From contig JAPKFC010000008.1 of the NCBI GenBank assembly GCA_028821785.1, positions 1 to 41,382 of the forward strand: 41,382 nucleotides of DNA. Reading direction: 5' to 3'. A program made the translations under genes and the position numbers. This stretch comes from Candidatus Poseidoniaceae archaeon. GTDB lineage: Archaea; Thermoplasmatota; Poseidoniia; Poseidoniales; Poseidoniaceae. Under the pieces are notes generated by a model. That model searched no databases, was not told the DNA's origin, and was given only the letters and a program-made list of their open reading frames with translations. Of this stretch, positions 23,871 to 33,533 are shown piece after piece. The stretch's first letter is position 1, and every line of letters starts with the position of its first letter.

Positions 23871-26800
23871 ATGTCTCTTACTACTGCAGATGGAAAGGAA
23901 TGCGAAGGTCTTGAACAAGGCCCCTTTGAACCGATTGCAGTAATCGGTCTGGCTGCTATAATGCCAGACGCAGAAAATGCGAGTCAATTCTGGCAGAATA
24001 TCATCGATGCTAAAGTCAGCATCAAACAAATTCCAGAAGGCAGATGGCCGGGACCTTCAAACAATTTCTGGAGACAAGGTGGTCCAGGAGCTGTAGAGGA
24101 AGGCTTTACCTATTCCAAAATCGGTGCATTGGTTGACGGATATGAATTTGATTGGAGGAGATGGAGACAACCGCCAGGAACTCTTCCCCAGATTGATATC
24201 TGCCAGCAGTGGGCAGTCGCAGTATCAGCAGATGCAATAGAAGATGCAGGTTTTGATGGAGAATCAAAAGATATCGACCGAGTTAGAACCGGAGTTGTTT
24301 TTGCAAATGCATTAGGTGGAGAAAATCGTAATATGTCAAATATTCGTGTTTGGTCAAACCATACCAAACAATTGGCATCCCAACACGGATTACCCGATTC
24401 AAACATGGATTCATTCATTGAAGATGTAGTACGAGGTACGCCGAGAATCGATGAAGATACCATGCCAGGTGAATTGGCTAACGTTGTATCTGGAAGGGTT
24501 GCCAATCTGTTGGATTTACAAGGGCCTAATCATGCAATGGATGCTGCTTGTGCATCGTCTATGGCTGCGCTATTGGATGCTTGCAGATTGCTGCAAACAA
24601 GACAGGTTGATACAATGCTGGCGGGAGCCAGTGACCGAACAATGGACCCTGCTACATTTGCCAAGTTCAGTGCTATAGGTGCATTATCAGCCACACATTC
24701 CACTCCCTTTGATGCTAAGGCAAACGGGTTCGTAATGGGTGAAGGCGCAGGTGTATTACTTCTCAAGCGCCTAGGGGATGCAATCCGTGATGGTGATGAG
24801 ATTAAGGCGGTAATCAGAGGGATCGGTGGTTCATCAGATGGCCGAGGTAAGGGTATTACTGCTCCAAGTCAAAGAGGACAGGTACAAGCGATGGCACGCG
24901 CCTACAATCAAGCGGGATATGATGCATCCAGTGTTCAGTTGGTTGAAGCTCATGGAACCTCGACCAAAGTCGGTGATGCTACAGAATTATCAACACTCTC
25001 GCGCTTATGGACTGGATTTGATGGCGGCGATCATATTGCAGTCGGTTCAATAAAATCACAAATTGGACATCTAAAGGCCGCAGCAGGAATTGCAGGAATA
25101 ATGAAATCGATTCTTGCATTACACCACAGAACAATTCCTCCGAGTGCAGGATTTGAAACACCAAATCCAACCGTTGATTGGGGGAGCATACCATTTTTCG
25201 TACCAACTCAAGCAATGGAATGGCCTAGGCCGGAGTCAAACCCGAGAAGAGCCGGTGTTTCCGCATTCGGTTTTGGTGGTACTAATTTCCACGTCGCTCT
25301 CGAAGGATATGAACCGGATTATCACGCACCACTCGCACAACAGTGGCAACATCGATGGGATGCATATTCTCAACCTCTAGATGGTTCCTCAACTAAACAA
25401 ACAGGTGAGGCGGTTGCAGCCTCAATCCTGGATTCCACGGCAACACCTTCAATGACCCATCAACAATTAAAACAAATTGAAGGTGGAATGTTATTGCTTT
25501 CAGGCAGTGATATTGACCAAATAAAGCAACAACTACAATCTATTTCTTTCCAAGGTCCTAATTTTGATGAGGACCCAAGAGGACTTCGACTTTCACAAGC
25601 ACTCGAATCCATCAGTGGAGATTATTCATCATCTGACAATATTAGAATGGCGCTTATTGCAACATCGTGGGCCGAATTCAACAAACGTTGCGCCCTTGCA
25701 ATGAAAGCGATGGATGATAAAGAGAAATGGGGATTCTTACAAGCGCAAGGAATTCTATTGAGCGATGATGCAGCGCTACCTCCACAAGCCAAGGTTGCCC
25801 ATATGTATCCTGGTCAAGGTAGTCAGTATGTTGGGATGACACACGATCTTTGGCAGAGATATACTTCTGTCCAAGAAGTGTGGAAGCAATCCGATGTAAC
25901 TATGACCGAAGTCTTGAACGGTGAAAGTTTGTCATCATTCATTCTTCGTTCAGGATTGAGCAAACAACAATTGGCCGAAGCGGAACATAAATTGAAGCAA
26001 ACAGAATACACTCAACCTGCGATGTTAACAGCAGATCTAGCAATTGAAAGAGCACTGAGTGACCACGGCCACAAACCAGATATGGTTGCAGGACACTCTT
26101 TGGGAGAATATGCAGCGTTGATGGCGGCGGGTATTCTCGATATGGATGGTGCACTACGTGCAGCAGCAGCTAGAGGCACTGAAATGGGTGCAGTGGAGGT
26201 TGCTGACAAAGGATTGATGGCTAGTGTTAGCGCACCATACGATGATGTTGCAGCAATTATTGAACAGGTAGATGGATATGTTATCGCAGCCAATAAGAAC
26301 TCGCCAAAGATGACAGTCATCGCTGGTGAAACCGAACCGGTAAAGGCGGCCATGGCCGAATTTGAAAGTCGTGGATTCCAATCCGTAGCCTTAGCCACAA
26401 GTCATGCATTCCATTCCAAGATAGTAGCGCCTGCTAATGAACCACTACGCCGATTCTTGGAAGGGCTTGAGATACGATGGCCAACTATTCCAATCACTGC
26501 AAATGTAGATGGCCAATTTTATCCAATGTCTGGAGATGGAGATGCCAAGCAATCAATACTTGCTCAATTAGCACCTCAAATGGCATCTGCAGTCGAGTGG
26601 ACAACACAAATTCAAACAATGTATTCAGCAGGTGCACGAGTATTCGTTGAAGTCGGACCTAAGCGAGCATTGAGCATGTTTGCAACTCAAATTCTTGAGG
26701 ACCAACCATCGTTACCGATAATGACCAATCATCCAAAGCAAGGAGGAATTGCCTCTTTCATTTCCGCTTTAGGTATGCTTGCTCTTGCAGGTAGGATGCC

Positions 26801-29800
26801 ACAATGGCCAACAGGAGATTCTCCGGTATTGACCGAAGCGTTCCGCGCTGGCCCTATTGAAGCCTATCAAGCAAGCACAATTTCAACCTCACAAACAAGT
26901 TCTTCTTTGGAAGATTTGCGCACAGCGGCTCGTCCACTTCCAAGTGGTGCAGCACAACCTGCCGTTACAACTGTGATACAAACTACAACAGTTTCCACGC
27001 AAAAAGATCCTGAGCAAATTGCTGCTGAAGCAAAGAATGCTTACCTTGGAGACCGTATTTCAGCACTATGCGGTTATCCAGCAAGATTCTGTAATGGATT
27101 GGTCAATCTTCGTCTCGGACTTGGTTTATCTGATGCCGCCATTGGTAATCTGTTGCAAACCATTGCCAATGAATGTCAAACCGATTCAGAAGTAGATGTC
27201 AACAACGCACAAACTGCGGAAGATATTACGCATTGGATTGTATCAGTTCCTTCACAATGGTCTGCTAAGACCAATTTAACAAAATTGTCTAATGCAAATA
27301 TTTCACAGCAAGGCGCTACAGTCGTCAATACTGAGAAAGATGCCATGTCAAACCGTAGGGCAGACCCGTATGTCATCACAGGCATTTCCCTTGGCCTTCC
27401 AGGTGGAGAGAAAGTATTCGATGAGGATACCTTTGAACGCCTTGTTCGCGGTGAGACTTGTATTAGTGAAGTTTCAGATGAATACAAACAAAGGTTGCTT
27501 GACAAGAACTTAGTTCGCCTAATCAAAGGAAGAGATGGTTCAGTCAATATGGAGAAAGCGACTGAATTTAGCGACATTCCTCAATTGGCGGGTCTCAAAT
27601 CCGCCTTTGATATATCTGAAGAATTCGGTATAGACCCGAAGGTAGTATTGGCATGGGATATTTCTACACAGTTGGCCGTAGCAGCCGGTTTACTAGCCCT
27701 ACGTGATGCAGCCATACCACTGACTCCAGTTGAGCAAGTTGGCAAAGGTGGACTCAGGTTGATCAGAAGCTGGCAAATCCCTCAAGTGCAGAGAGACCGA
27801 ACTGGAATTGTATTCTCCTCTTGTTTCCCTGGAATGCAGATGGCCAAGAAACATGCCAAGAATAATGGCGATGATGGTGATGGACAATTTGACCGCAGAT
27901 ATCTATTCCAAACCCTCAATATGGGTCATTCACAATTTGCACAATATACTGGTATTCGTGGTCCGAATACAACAATTAATCTCGCCTGCGCATCAGCCAC
28001 AGCAGCGTTTGGTGTTGCTGAAGATTGGCTTGCAGCAGACCGTGTAGACCGAGTTGTAATTATCTCTGGTGACGATGTTACAGGCGATGATATGTGGGAA
28101 TGGATTGGAGCTGGGTTCGCAGCCTCAGGTGCAGCAGCAACCGGCAATGTAGTCGAACAAACAGCACTACCGTTCGACCGCCGACGCAACGGGCTCATCT
28201 TAGGAATGGGTGCTGCTGCTTTCGTAGTAGAGAGAAGTTCTGAAGCGGCTAGTCGTGGAGTTCAACCGATTGCAGAATTATTAGGTTCTACTACTGCAAA
28301 CTCAGCATTCCATGGGACTCGCTTAGATGTTGAACACGTCGCAGGAGTTGTCAATGATTTCGTTGGAGATATGGAAAAGCGTTGGGGAATCGACCGACAT
28401 GAGTTTGCAGCAGATACGGCTTTCTTTAGTCATGAAACATTCACTCCAGCCCGAGGAGGAAGTGCTCAATCCGAGGTAAAAGCATTACGTGATACATTTG
28501 GCCATAGTACTGATTCACTGGTTATTTCCAATACCAAGGGATTCACTGGACATCCGATGGCAGTTGGAATTGAAGATGCAAGTATGCTATACGGAATGAA
28601 GACAGGAAGAATTCCTCCTATTGCTAATCACAAGGAAAAAGATCCTGAATTAGGAGATTTGAATCTGTCCACCGGTGGAGATTATCCAAATCTACGCTAT
28701 GGACTTCGCTTTGCAGCAGGATTTGGTTCACAAATTGCCCTTTCACTAGTGAAGAGAACTCCATTTGTGGGTGAAAGAATTGATGGTGCTAAATTCCTTG
28801 CGTGGAATAGGGAATTAGCAGGAACTGATGATATAGTCTTCCGAATTTTACAGAATAAATTAGTCTGTTATGTTGATGCTGATGACAAATTACACGGCGG
28901 AGTTCAAGGAGAAAGTTGGTCTGTTACTGCAGATTATGAAGGAAAACCAAATCCTATCGCTGCGGTTGTAAAGGCCGAAGTTGCCCCTGTACCTGTTCCA
29001 ATGCCAGCCCCAGAACCTGTCGTTCAACAAAGCAAACTGGTTTCAGTTGCCGCTACAACCGCTTCTGGTGATGTTGTAACAACAGTCATCGAGGTAGTGG
29101 TAAATCATACAGGATATCCAGCAGACTTTGTTGAATTAGACCAAGATCTAGAAGGTGAATTGGGTATTGATACGGTTAAGCAAGCGGAGATTATGGCGGA
29201 TATTCGTGAAAAATTCTCTCTTCCAATCGATGATGATTTCGTTCTTTCAGATTATCCAACGTTGAATCATATGATTGGATATATTAACAAAATGACTGGA
29301 GGGGCTGCAACTGTAGTTGCCGCACCTGTAGTGGCTGCAATAGAGGTAGTAGAACAACCACAACCAACAGTCCAAGCCAGTAAGCCACAATCATCTGATA
29401 AATTATTGGTTGACTTGTCGACATCAGAAATAACTCCAATCGTTGTAGAAGTTGTAGTCGCTCATACCGGCTATCCTGCAGATTTTATTGAATTAGACCA
29501 AGACTTAGAAGGTGAATTAGGAATTGATACGGTTAAGCAAGCGGAGATTATGGCAGATATCCGTGAAAAGTTTTCCTTACCTGTTGACGATGATTTTGTT
29601 TTATCTGATTATCCAACATTGAATCATATGATTACCTATATCGCTAAGATGACCGGTGGTGAAGTGGCTACACAAGCTCCAATAATAGTTGCAACTCCAC
29701 AACCAGTGGAGGAGATAGTTGAGGCTAAACCCGCCTCAGTCCCTTCTTCTTCCGGTTCAGCAAATATTGAGGAGAAATTAGTTGAAGTCGTAGTCAGCCA

Positions 29801-32717
29801 TACCGGCTACCCTGCTGATTTCATTGAAATGGATCAAGACCTAGAAGGTGAATTGGGAATTGATACGGTCAAGCAAGCAGAAATCATGGGAGAGATTAGA
29901 GAAATTTTCGCACTCCCAGTGGACGATGATTTCGTACTCAGCGATCATCCGACTTTGAATCACTTTAGCGCCTACATCGCCAAGATGGTGGGTGGAGATA
30001 GTGTTGTTGAATCAGTAGTTAGTGATGTTCAGATACCACCACCAAAGGTTGAGGAGACAACAATAGAGAAACCCAGCAGCGATATTGTTTCAACAACGAG
30101 AAGATGGCAAATAGAAATTGAAGAATGTCTTGGAACTAGCCAACCTATCTCTCTTGACGGTACAGTAGTCATCACAGTTGATGGTTGGGGAATCTCCGAA
30201 GCATTCGCTCAAAGAATGGAGCAACGTGGATTGAAAACGGTATTGATTGGCTTTGAATCTGCAATCAGAGATATGTCCACTCAGGAAGAATCTGGAAGAA
30301 TTGTTTACAGGTGTGACCCAGAGAATTCACAACATCTTGAGGATGTATGTGAGCAGTTAAATCAACATAATGTTACAGCAGTCATCCATATGGCCTCCTT
30401 GAAACTGGCCAGTGAGTCTTGGTCGGATGACACATATCCTTCAAGTCAAATTGCTATGTCTGCACATGGCTTCTTTTCATTGTTGAAAGGATTGGATAGT
30501 AAACTTGCAGGTCAATCAACTGGAATAGTCGCTTCAATCAGTGCTATGGATGGTCGACACGGAAATCGCGGGGAGAGATTCAACTCATTGCAAAGTGCGG
30601 CAACTGGCGTTACCAAATCATATTCATTTGAACAACCACACTTACGATGTAGAGCCTTTGACCTACACCCGGAATTAATACTGCAAGCACAACAAGCAGC
30701 TCAAATTATTGACGAGGATTTGTTTGAACTGGGTGGGGATATTGAAATTGGAATCGATCGAGATTTGAGAAGATGGACTCTAGTCGCATTTGCTGAAGAT
30801 TTAGAATCGCAAAGAGAGCCACTAACAAATAAGGATACTTGGATTGTATCCGGTGGCGGGTCTGGGGTTACAGCAGCATCTGTAATCGGTGTTTCTAAGG
30901 CAAGTCCAGATGCTGGCGCACACTTTGTTTTGCTTGGCCGTTCCAGTCTAATCGAAGAGTGCCAATCATGGATTAATTGGACAGAACAGCAACTAACTGA
31001 TGAGAAAATGACATTGCGACAAACCATGACCGATGCCAGTGAAGAAGCAAAAGTCACAATGGTAGAATGGAATAAGGAGTGGCAAAAATATACTCGTTCT
31101 CTTGATATTTACAATACAATTCAGCAGATTACTGACACCGGAAATTCGGCACAGTATTGCTCGGTCAATGTGACAGATGCAGAAGGTTTGGCAGAACTAG
31201 GTGCTAACCTCGGAAGGAAGATAACCGGTATTCTTCACGGCGCAGGCCTTGAGGATTCAAAATTAGTCAATGATAAATCTCATGAAATTTTCAACAATGT
31301 AGTTCGCGTCAAGGTCGATGGTTGGAGGGCCTTATTGGGCGCAGTCCACGCAAGTGGTAGTGATAATCCTAGATTTGCTTGTTGCTTCACCAGTGTAGCA
31401 GGCCGCTTTGGAAACGGTGGTCAAACTGATTATGCAGCGGCTAATTGTGTCCTAGATAGTGAAATGACACGCTTGACAGCAAGTGGAACCTGCCGTGCGG
31501 TTGCAATTGGTTGGACAGGCTGGAGAGATGTTGGTATGGCTACAAGAGGTTCAATAGAGTCGGTCTTTGAAGCAGCAGGAATCGATACATTGTCTGTTGA
31601 AGAAGGAGTATCTATCTTTGTTGATGAAGCACTATCCGGTGGTAAAAGGAGAGTAATCGGTTGTGGTAGTCTTGGTATAATGAATCGCTTTGATGTGTTC
31701 AGAGATGCACCATTACGCCTGCCTGCAAAAATGGCGGCACTAATAGCAGACCCCGCCCGATTTCCATTCATTGACAAAGTCAACAAGATAGACGAAGGTC
31801 AAACCCTGACTACACAATCCACTCTTAGTGCAGCAGATCATCCATTCTTAATCGACCATGCAATAGAAGGAGTTCCATATCACCCAGGGGTAATGGCACT
31901 GGAAATGTTTGCGGAAAATGCACTATTATTGCGCCCTCAAACCTGTTTAGCAGGATTTGAAGATGTACAATTCGGATTGCCGATAAAGTTACTAAAGGGT
32001 GAGATGACCGTTAGAGTCGAATCTACCTTAGACAAACAAGATGGCCAATTATCTTGGGTAAAATGCCGATTAGTAAGTGATTTGACGAATTCAAAGGGAG
32101 AGGTGTTCGGCGAAAGAGAACATCATCAAGCAACAGTTCGCTTAGTTGAAAAATGCGATGACATTTGCCCATTCCTTGAAGCAGAGGTTGGAATGATTCC
32201 AGCGATTGGAACTCCGCCTATGGGTGACTTACTGCATACGTCAGCATTCATCTATCTGCGATATTTCCATGGCCCTAGATTCCAATCACATGGCGGAATT
32301 ATTAGGGGCGTTGGTGATGATTCAATGCCTGGTGTAGATGGAATTGCATTGATGCGACACCAACTACCACAAAGCGACCAATGGGCGGTAGAATCGCAAG
32401 GAGAGTCAATTCTCTTAGAAGCACTACCGATGTTGATCGAGGCAGGATTCCAAAACGCAGGATTGGTTGCAATGGAAAGTGAAAACTTCTCTTCCCTACC
32501 AGTTGGCATCGACTGGACTTGCAATCTGCGGGTGCCAGAAAAAGATGAAATCTTGAGATTGCGTAGTATTCGTACCGCAGTTGAAGATGATGGAGTTACA
32601 GTTCACGATGTCGTTATTGTAGGTGATGATGATGCACCGGTAATGGCATTGAAAGGGCTACGTCTGAAGGCGATGGCTCCAGTACCTGAATACCAACAAT
32701 TCACTTTGCCAAGATAA
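23871..32717 (+). CDS. Multidomain iterative fatty acid/polyketide synthase (KS-AT-dACP-KS-ACP3-KR-DH)
   Basis: 2,948 residues; ATG 23871 follows GGTGTTTCT. KS1 (about 18-480) has C227 (DAACASS), H361 (EAHGTSTK) and H400 (KSQIGHLKAAAG). AT (about 640-960) has GHSLGE with S743 and SHAFHS (H845), the malonyl-type signature. An ACP-like segment at about 1055-1105 has GYPARF but no Ser or Thr at the attachment position (D1088). KS2 (about 1160-1640) has C1373 (LACASA), H1521, K1556 and H1561, so it looks active. Three tandem ACPs carry LGIDTVKQAE with Thr at 1768, 1887 and 1999. KR (about 2080-2600) has GGGSGVTAAS, S2508 and Y2521 (YAAAN). DH (about 2620-2940) has H2663-x3-G-x4-P. No ER, thioesterase or chain-length-factor domain is seen. 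It resembles PfaA-like (PUFA/Hgl-type) secondary lipid synthases more than modular PKSs. Confidence 0.93.
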   Translation: MSLTTADGKECEGLEQGPFEPIAVIGLAAIMPDAENASQFWQNIIDAKVSIKQIPEGRWPGPSNNFWRQGGPGAVEEGFTYSKIGALVDGYEFDWRRWRQPPGTLPQIDICQQWAVAVSADAIEDAGFDGESKDIDRVRTGVVFANALGGENRNMSNIRVWSNHTKQLASQHGLPDSNMDSFIEDVVRGTPRIDEDTMPGELANVVSGRVANLLDLQGPNHAMDAACASSMAALLDACRLLQTRQVDTMLAGASDRTMDPATFAKFSAIGALSATHSTPFDAKANGFVMGEGAGVLLLKRLGDAIRDGDEIKAVIRGIGGSSDGRGKGITAPSQRGQVQAMARAYNQAGYDASSVQLVEAHGTSTKVGDATELSTLSRLWTGFDGGDHIAVGSIKSQIGHLKAAAGIAGIMKSILALHHRTIPPSAGFETPNPTVDWGSIPFFVPTQAMEWPRPESNPRRAGVSAFGFGGTNFHVALEGYEPDYHAPLAQQWQHRWDAYSQPLDGSSTKQTGEAVAASILDSTATPSMTHQQLKQIEGGMLLLSGSDIDQIKQQLQSISFQGPNFDEDPRGLRLSQALESISGDYSSSDNIRMALIATSWAEFNKRCALAMKAMDDKEKWGFLQAQGILLSDDAALPPQAKVAHMYPGQGSQYVGMTHDLWQRYTSVQEVWKQSDVTMTEVLNGESLSSFILRSGLSKQQLAEAEHKLKQTEYTQPAMLTADLAIERALSDHGHKPDMVAGHSLGEYAALMAAGILDMDGALRAAAARGTEMGAVEVADKGLMASVSAPYDDVAAIIEQVDGYVIAANKNSPKMTVIAGETEPVKAAMAEFESRGFQSVALATSHAFHSKIVAPANEPLRRFLEGLEIRWPTIPITANVDGQFYPMSGDGDAKQSILAQLAPQMASAVEWTTQIQTMYSAGARVFVEVGPKRALSMFATQILEDQPSLPIMTNHPKQGGIASFISALGMLALAGRMPQWPTGDSPVLTEAFRAGPIEAYQASTISTSQTSSSLEDLRTAARPLPSGAAQPAVTTVIQTTTVSTQKDPEQIAAEAKNAYLGDRISALCGYPARFCNGLVNLRLGLGLSDAAIGNLLQTIANECQTDSEVDVNNAQTAEDITHWIVSVPSQWSAKTNLTKLSNANISQQGATVVNTEKDAMSNRRADPYVITGISLGLPGGEKVFDEDTFERLVRGETCISEVSDEYKQRLLDKNLVRLIKGRDGSVNMEKATEFSDIPQLAGLKSAFDISEEFGIDPKVVLAWDISTQLAVAAGLLALRDAAIPLTPVEQVGKGGLRLIRSWQIPQVQRDRTGIVFSSCFPGMQMAKKHAKNNGDDGDGQFDRRYLFQTLNMGHSQFAQYTGIRGPNTTINLACASATAAFGVAEDWLAADRVDRVVIISGDDVTGDDMWEWIGAGFAASGAAATGNVVEQTALPFDRRRNGLILGMGAAAFVVERSSEAASRGVQPIAELLGSTTANSAFHGTRLDVEHVAGVVNDFVGDMEKRWGIDRHEFAADTAFFSHETFTPARGGSAQSEVKALRDTFGHSTDSLVISNTKGFTGHPMAVGIEDASMLYGMKTGRIPPIANHKEKDPELGDLNLSTGGDYPNLRYGLRFAAGFGSQIALSLVKRTPFVGERIDGAKFLAWNRELAGTDDIVFRILQNKLVCYVDADDKLHGGVQGESWSVTADYEGKPNPIAAVVKAEVAPVPVPMPAPEPVVQQSKLVSVAATTASGDVVTTVIEVVVNHTGYPADFVELDQDLEGELGIDTVKQAEIMADIREKFSLPIDDDFVLSDYPTLNHMIGYINKMTGGAATVVAAPVVAAIEVVEQPQPTVQASKPQSSDKLLVDLSTSEITPIVVEVVVAHTGYPADFIELDQDLEGELGIDTVKQAEIMADIREKFSLPVDDDFVLSDYPTLNHMITYIAKMTGGEVATQAPIIVATPQPVEEIVEAKPASVPSSSGSANIEEKLVEVVVSHTGYPADFIEMDQDLEGELGIDTVKQAEIMGEIREIFALPVDDDFVLSDHPTLNHFSAYIAKMVGGDSVVESVVSDVQIPPPKVEETTIEKPSSDIVSTTRRWQIEIEECLGTSQPISLDGTVVITVDGWGISEAFAQRMEQRGLKTVLIGFESAIRDMSTQEESGRIVYRCDPENSQHLEDVCEQLNQHNVTAVIHMASLKLASESWSDDTYPSSQIAMSAHGFFSLLKGLDSKLAGQSTGIVASISAMDGRHGNRGERFNSLQSAATGVTKSYSFEQPHLRCRAFDLHPELILQAQQAAQIIDEDLFELGGDIEIGIDRDLRRWTLVAFAEDLESQREPLTNKDTWIVSGGGSGVTAASVIGVSKASPDAGAHFVLLGRSSLIEECQSWINWTEQQLTDEKMTLRQTMTDASEEAKVTMVEWNKEWQKYTRSLDIYNTIQQITDTGNSAQYCSVNVTDAEGLAELGANLGRKITGILHGAGLEDSKLVNDKSHEIFNNVVRVKVDGWRALLGAVHASGSDNPRFACCFTSVAGRFGNGGQTDYAAANCVLDSEMTRLTASGTCRAVAIGWTGWRDVGMATRGSIESVFEAAGIDTLSVEEGVSIFVDEALSGGKRRVIGCGSLGIMNRFDVFRDAPLRLPAKMAALIADPARFPFIDKVNKIDEGQTLTTQSTLSAADHPFLIDHAIEGVPYHPGVMALEMFAENALLLRPQTCLAGFEDVQFGLPIKLLKGEMTVRVESTLDKQDGQLSWVKCRLVSDLTNSKGEVFGEREHHQATVRLVEKCDDICPFLEAEVGMIPAIGTPPMGDLLHTSAFIYLRYFHGPRFQSHGGIIRGVGDDSMPGVDGIALMRHQLPQSDQWAVESQGESILLEALPMLIEAGFQNAGLVAMESENFSSLPVGIDWTCNLRVPEKDEILRLRSIRTAVEDDGVTVHDVVIVGDDDAPVMALKGLRLKAMAPVPEYQQFTLPR
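29080..29990 (+). repeat. Three tandem ACP-coding repeats
   Basis: Three in-frame copies of an about 75-residue ACP module separated by 30-45-residue Pro/Ala/Val/Glu-rich linkers; attachment positions lie 119 and 112 codons apart. Copies 1 and 2 share an exact 32-nt identity (29166-29197 and 29523-29554), pointing to recent duplication or gene conversion. Copy 3 is more diverged (MGEIREIF, LSDHPTLNHF). Confidence 0.9.
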
Positions 32718-32744
32718 TCTGAGGCATGGGTTGAATTGATTAGG

Positions 32745-33530
32745 ATGAGTGGACTAATTATGCAGCCAAAGGTAGAGGTGCTCACACCACCTCAATTACC
32801 AGATACTCCAGTTATTGCATGTTATAGATGCGAGGTGCAAGATTTTGCACTAGAGGATATTATATTCGCTGATGCTGACGAAGTATCTTCCTTTGTAACG
32901 GATAAGAGGCGAATGGAGCATTTGAGTGGGCGTTGGTTGCTACAATACTCTCTAATTCAATGGGGTGTCGAATCAATCGAGGAGATTGAAGTTAGGCGCA
33001 ATCAGCTACGAGCGCCGAGCCTAGAATTCATTCATGGAATCTGGAGGAATGAACCATTGCCTAGTATTTCTATTGGCCACGGTAATGGTTGGGCCTATGT
33101 TGCGCTGATTGAATCCAATTGGACCATCGGAATCGATGCTGAACCAAGTGATAGAGGAATTGCCGATAATGCGTTAGATCTAATGGCAAGCGGTGATGAA
33201 TTACAACAAATTCGCAAAAACCCTGAAATGGCAATTCGCAGTTGGACTGCTAAAGAATCAGTGCAAAAAGCAATGCGCATGGGGATGAAATTAAACCCAC
33301 GTGAAATTGAAATTCCTATTGGAAAAGAAATATGTGATATTTCAATTGAAAAATCAATTTTGCAATTGAGAAATTGGCTACATAATGAAGTTCATATCAG
33401 CCTCTCATGGCTAAGGGGGAATGGCCAAATTCGTAGTGAAGAAGACGAAATTTTAGATGCTACAAGAGAAGCGATGAGTTCTGGGCAAGAATGGCAAATC
33501 GGCTGCAATTCAACGAGGAATCCTCGTTGA
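32745..33530 (+). CDS. Sfp-type 4'-phosphopantetheinyl transferase
   Basis: 261 residues from ATG 32745 (TTG 32736 and ATG 32760 are alternatives; no strong ribosome-binding motif decides). It transfers the phosphopantetheine arm of CoA to carrier proteins. Sfp-family motifs are present: 'LPSISIGHGNGWAYVAL', the Mg-binding GIDAE (D131, E133 in this numbering) and WTAKESVQKAM (W167, K170, E171). Upstream 'KRRMEHLSGRWLLQYSL' matches the N-terminal R-x-x-G helix of the family. It starts 27 nt after the synthase stop and is surely meant for its ACPs. Whether it modifies Thr, given that all three ACPs lack Ser at the acceptor position, is an open question. Confidence 0.92.
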   Translation: MSGLIMQPKVEVLTPPQLPDTPVIACYRCEVQDFALEDIIFADADEVSSFVTDKRRMEHLSGRWLLQYSLIQWGVESIEEIEVRRNQLRAPSLEFIHGIWRNEPLPSISIGHGNGWAYVALIESNWTIGIDAEPSDRGIADNALDLMASGDELQQIRKNPEMAIRSWTAKESVQKAMRMGMKLNPREIEIPIGKEICDISIEKSILQLRNWLHNEVHISLSWLRGNGQIRSEEDEILDATREAMSSGQEWQIGCNSTRNPR

Positions 33531-33533
33531 ATA

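Noticed and set aside
23871-32717. Modular type I PKS or NRPS hybrid assembly line
   Set aside because: Only one AT, KR and DH each, three tandem ACPs, and no adenylation, condensation or thioesterase domain; this fits an iterative PUFA/FAS-like synthase.
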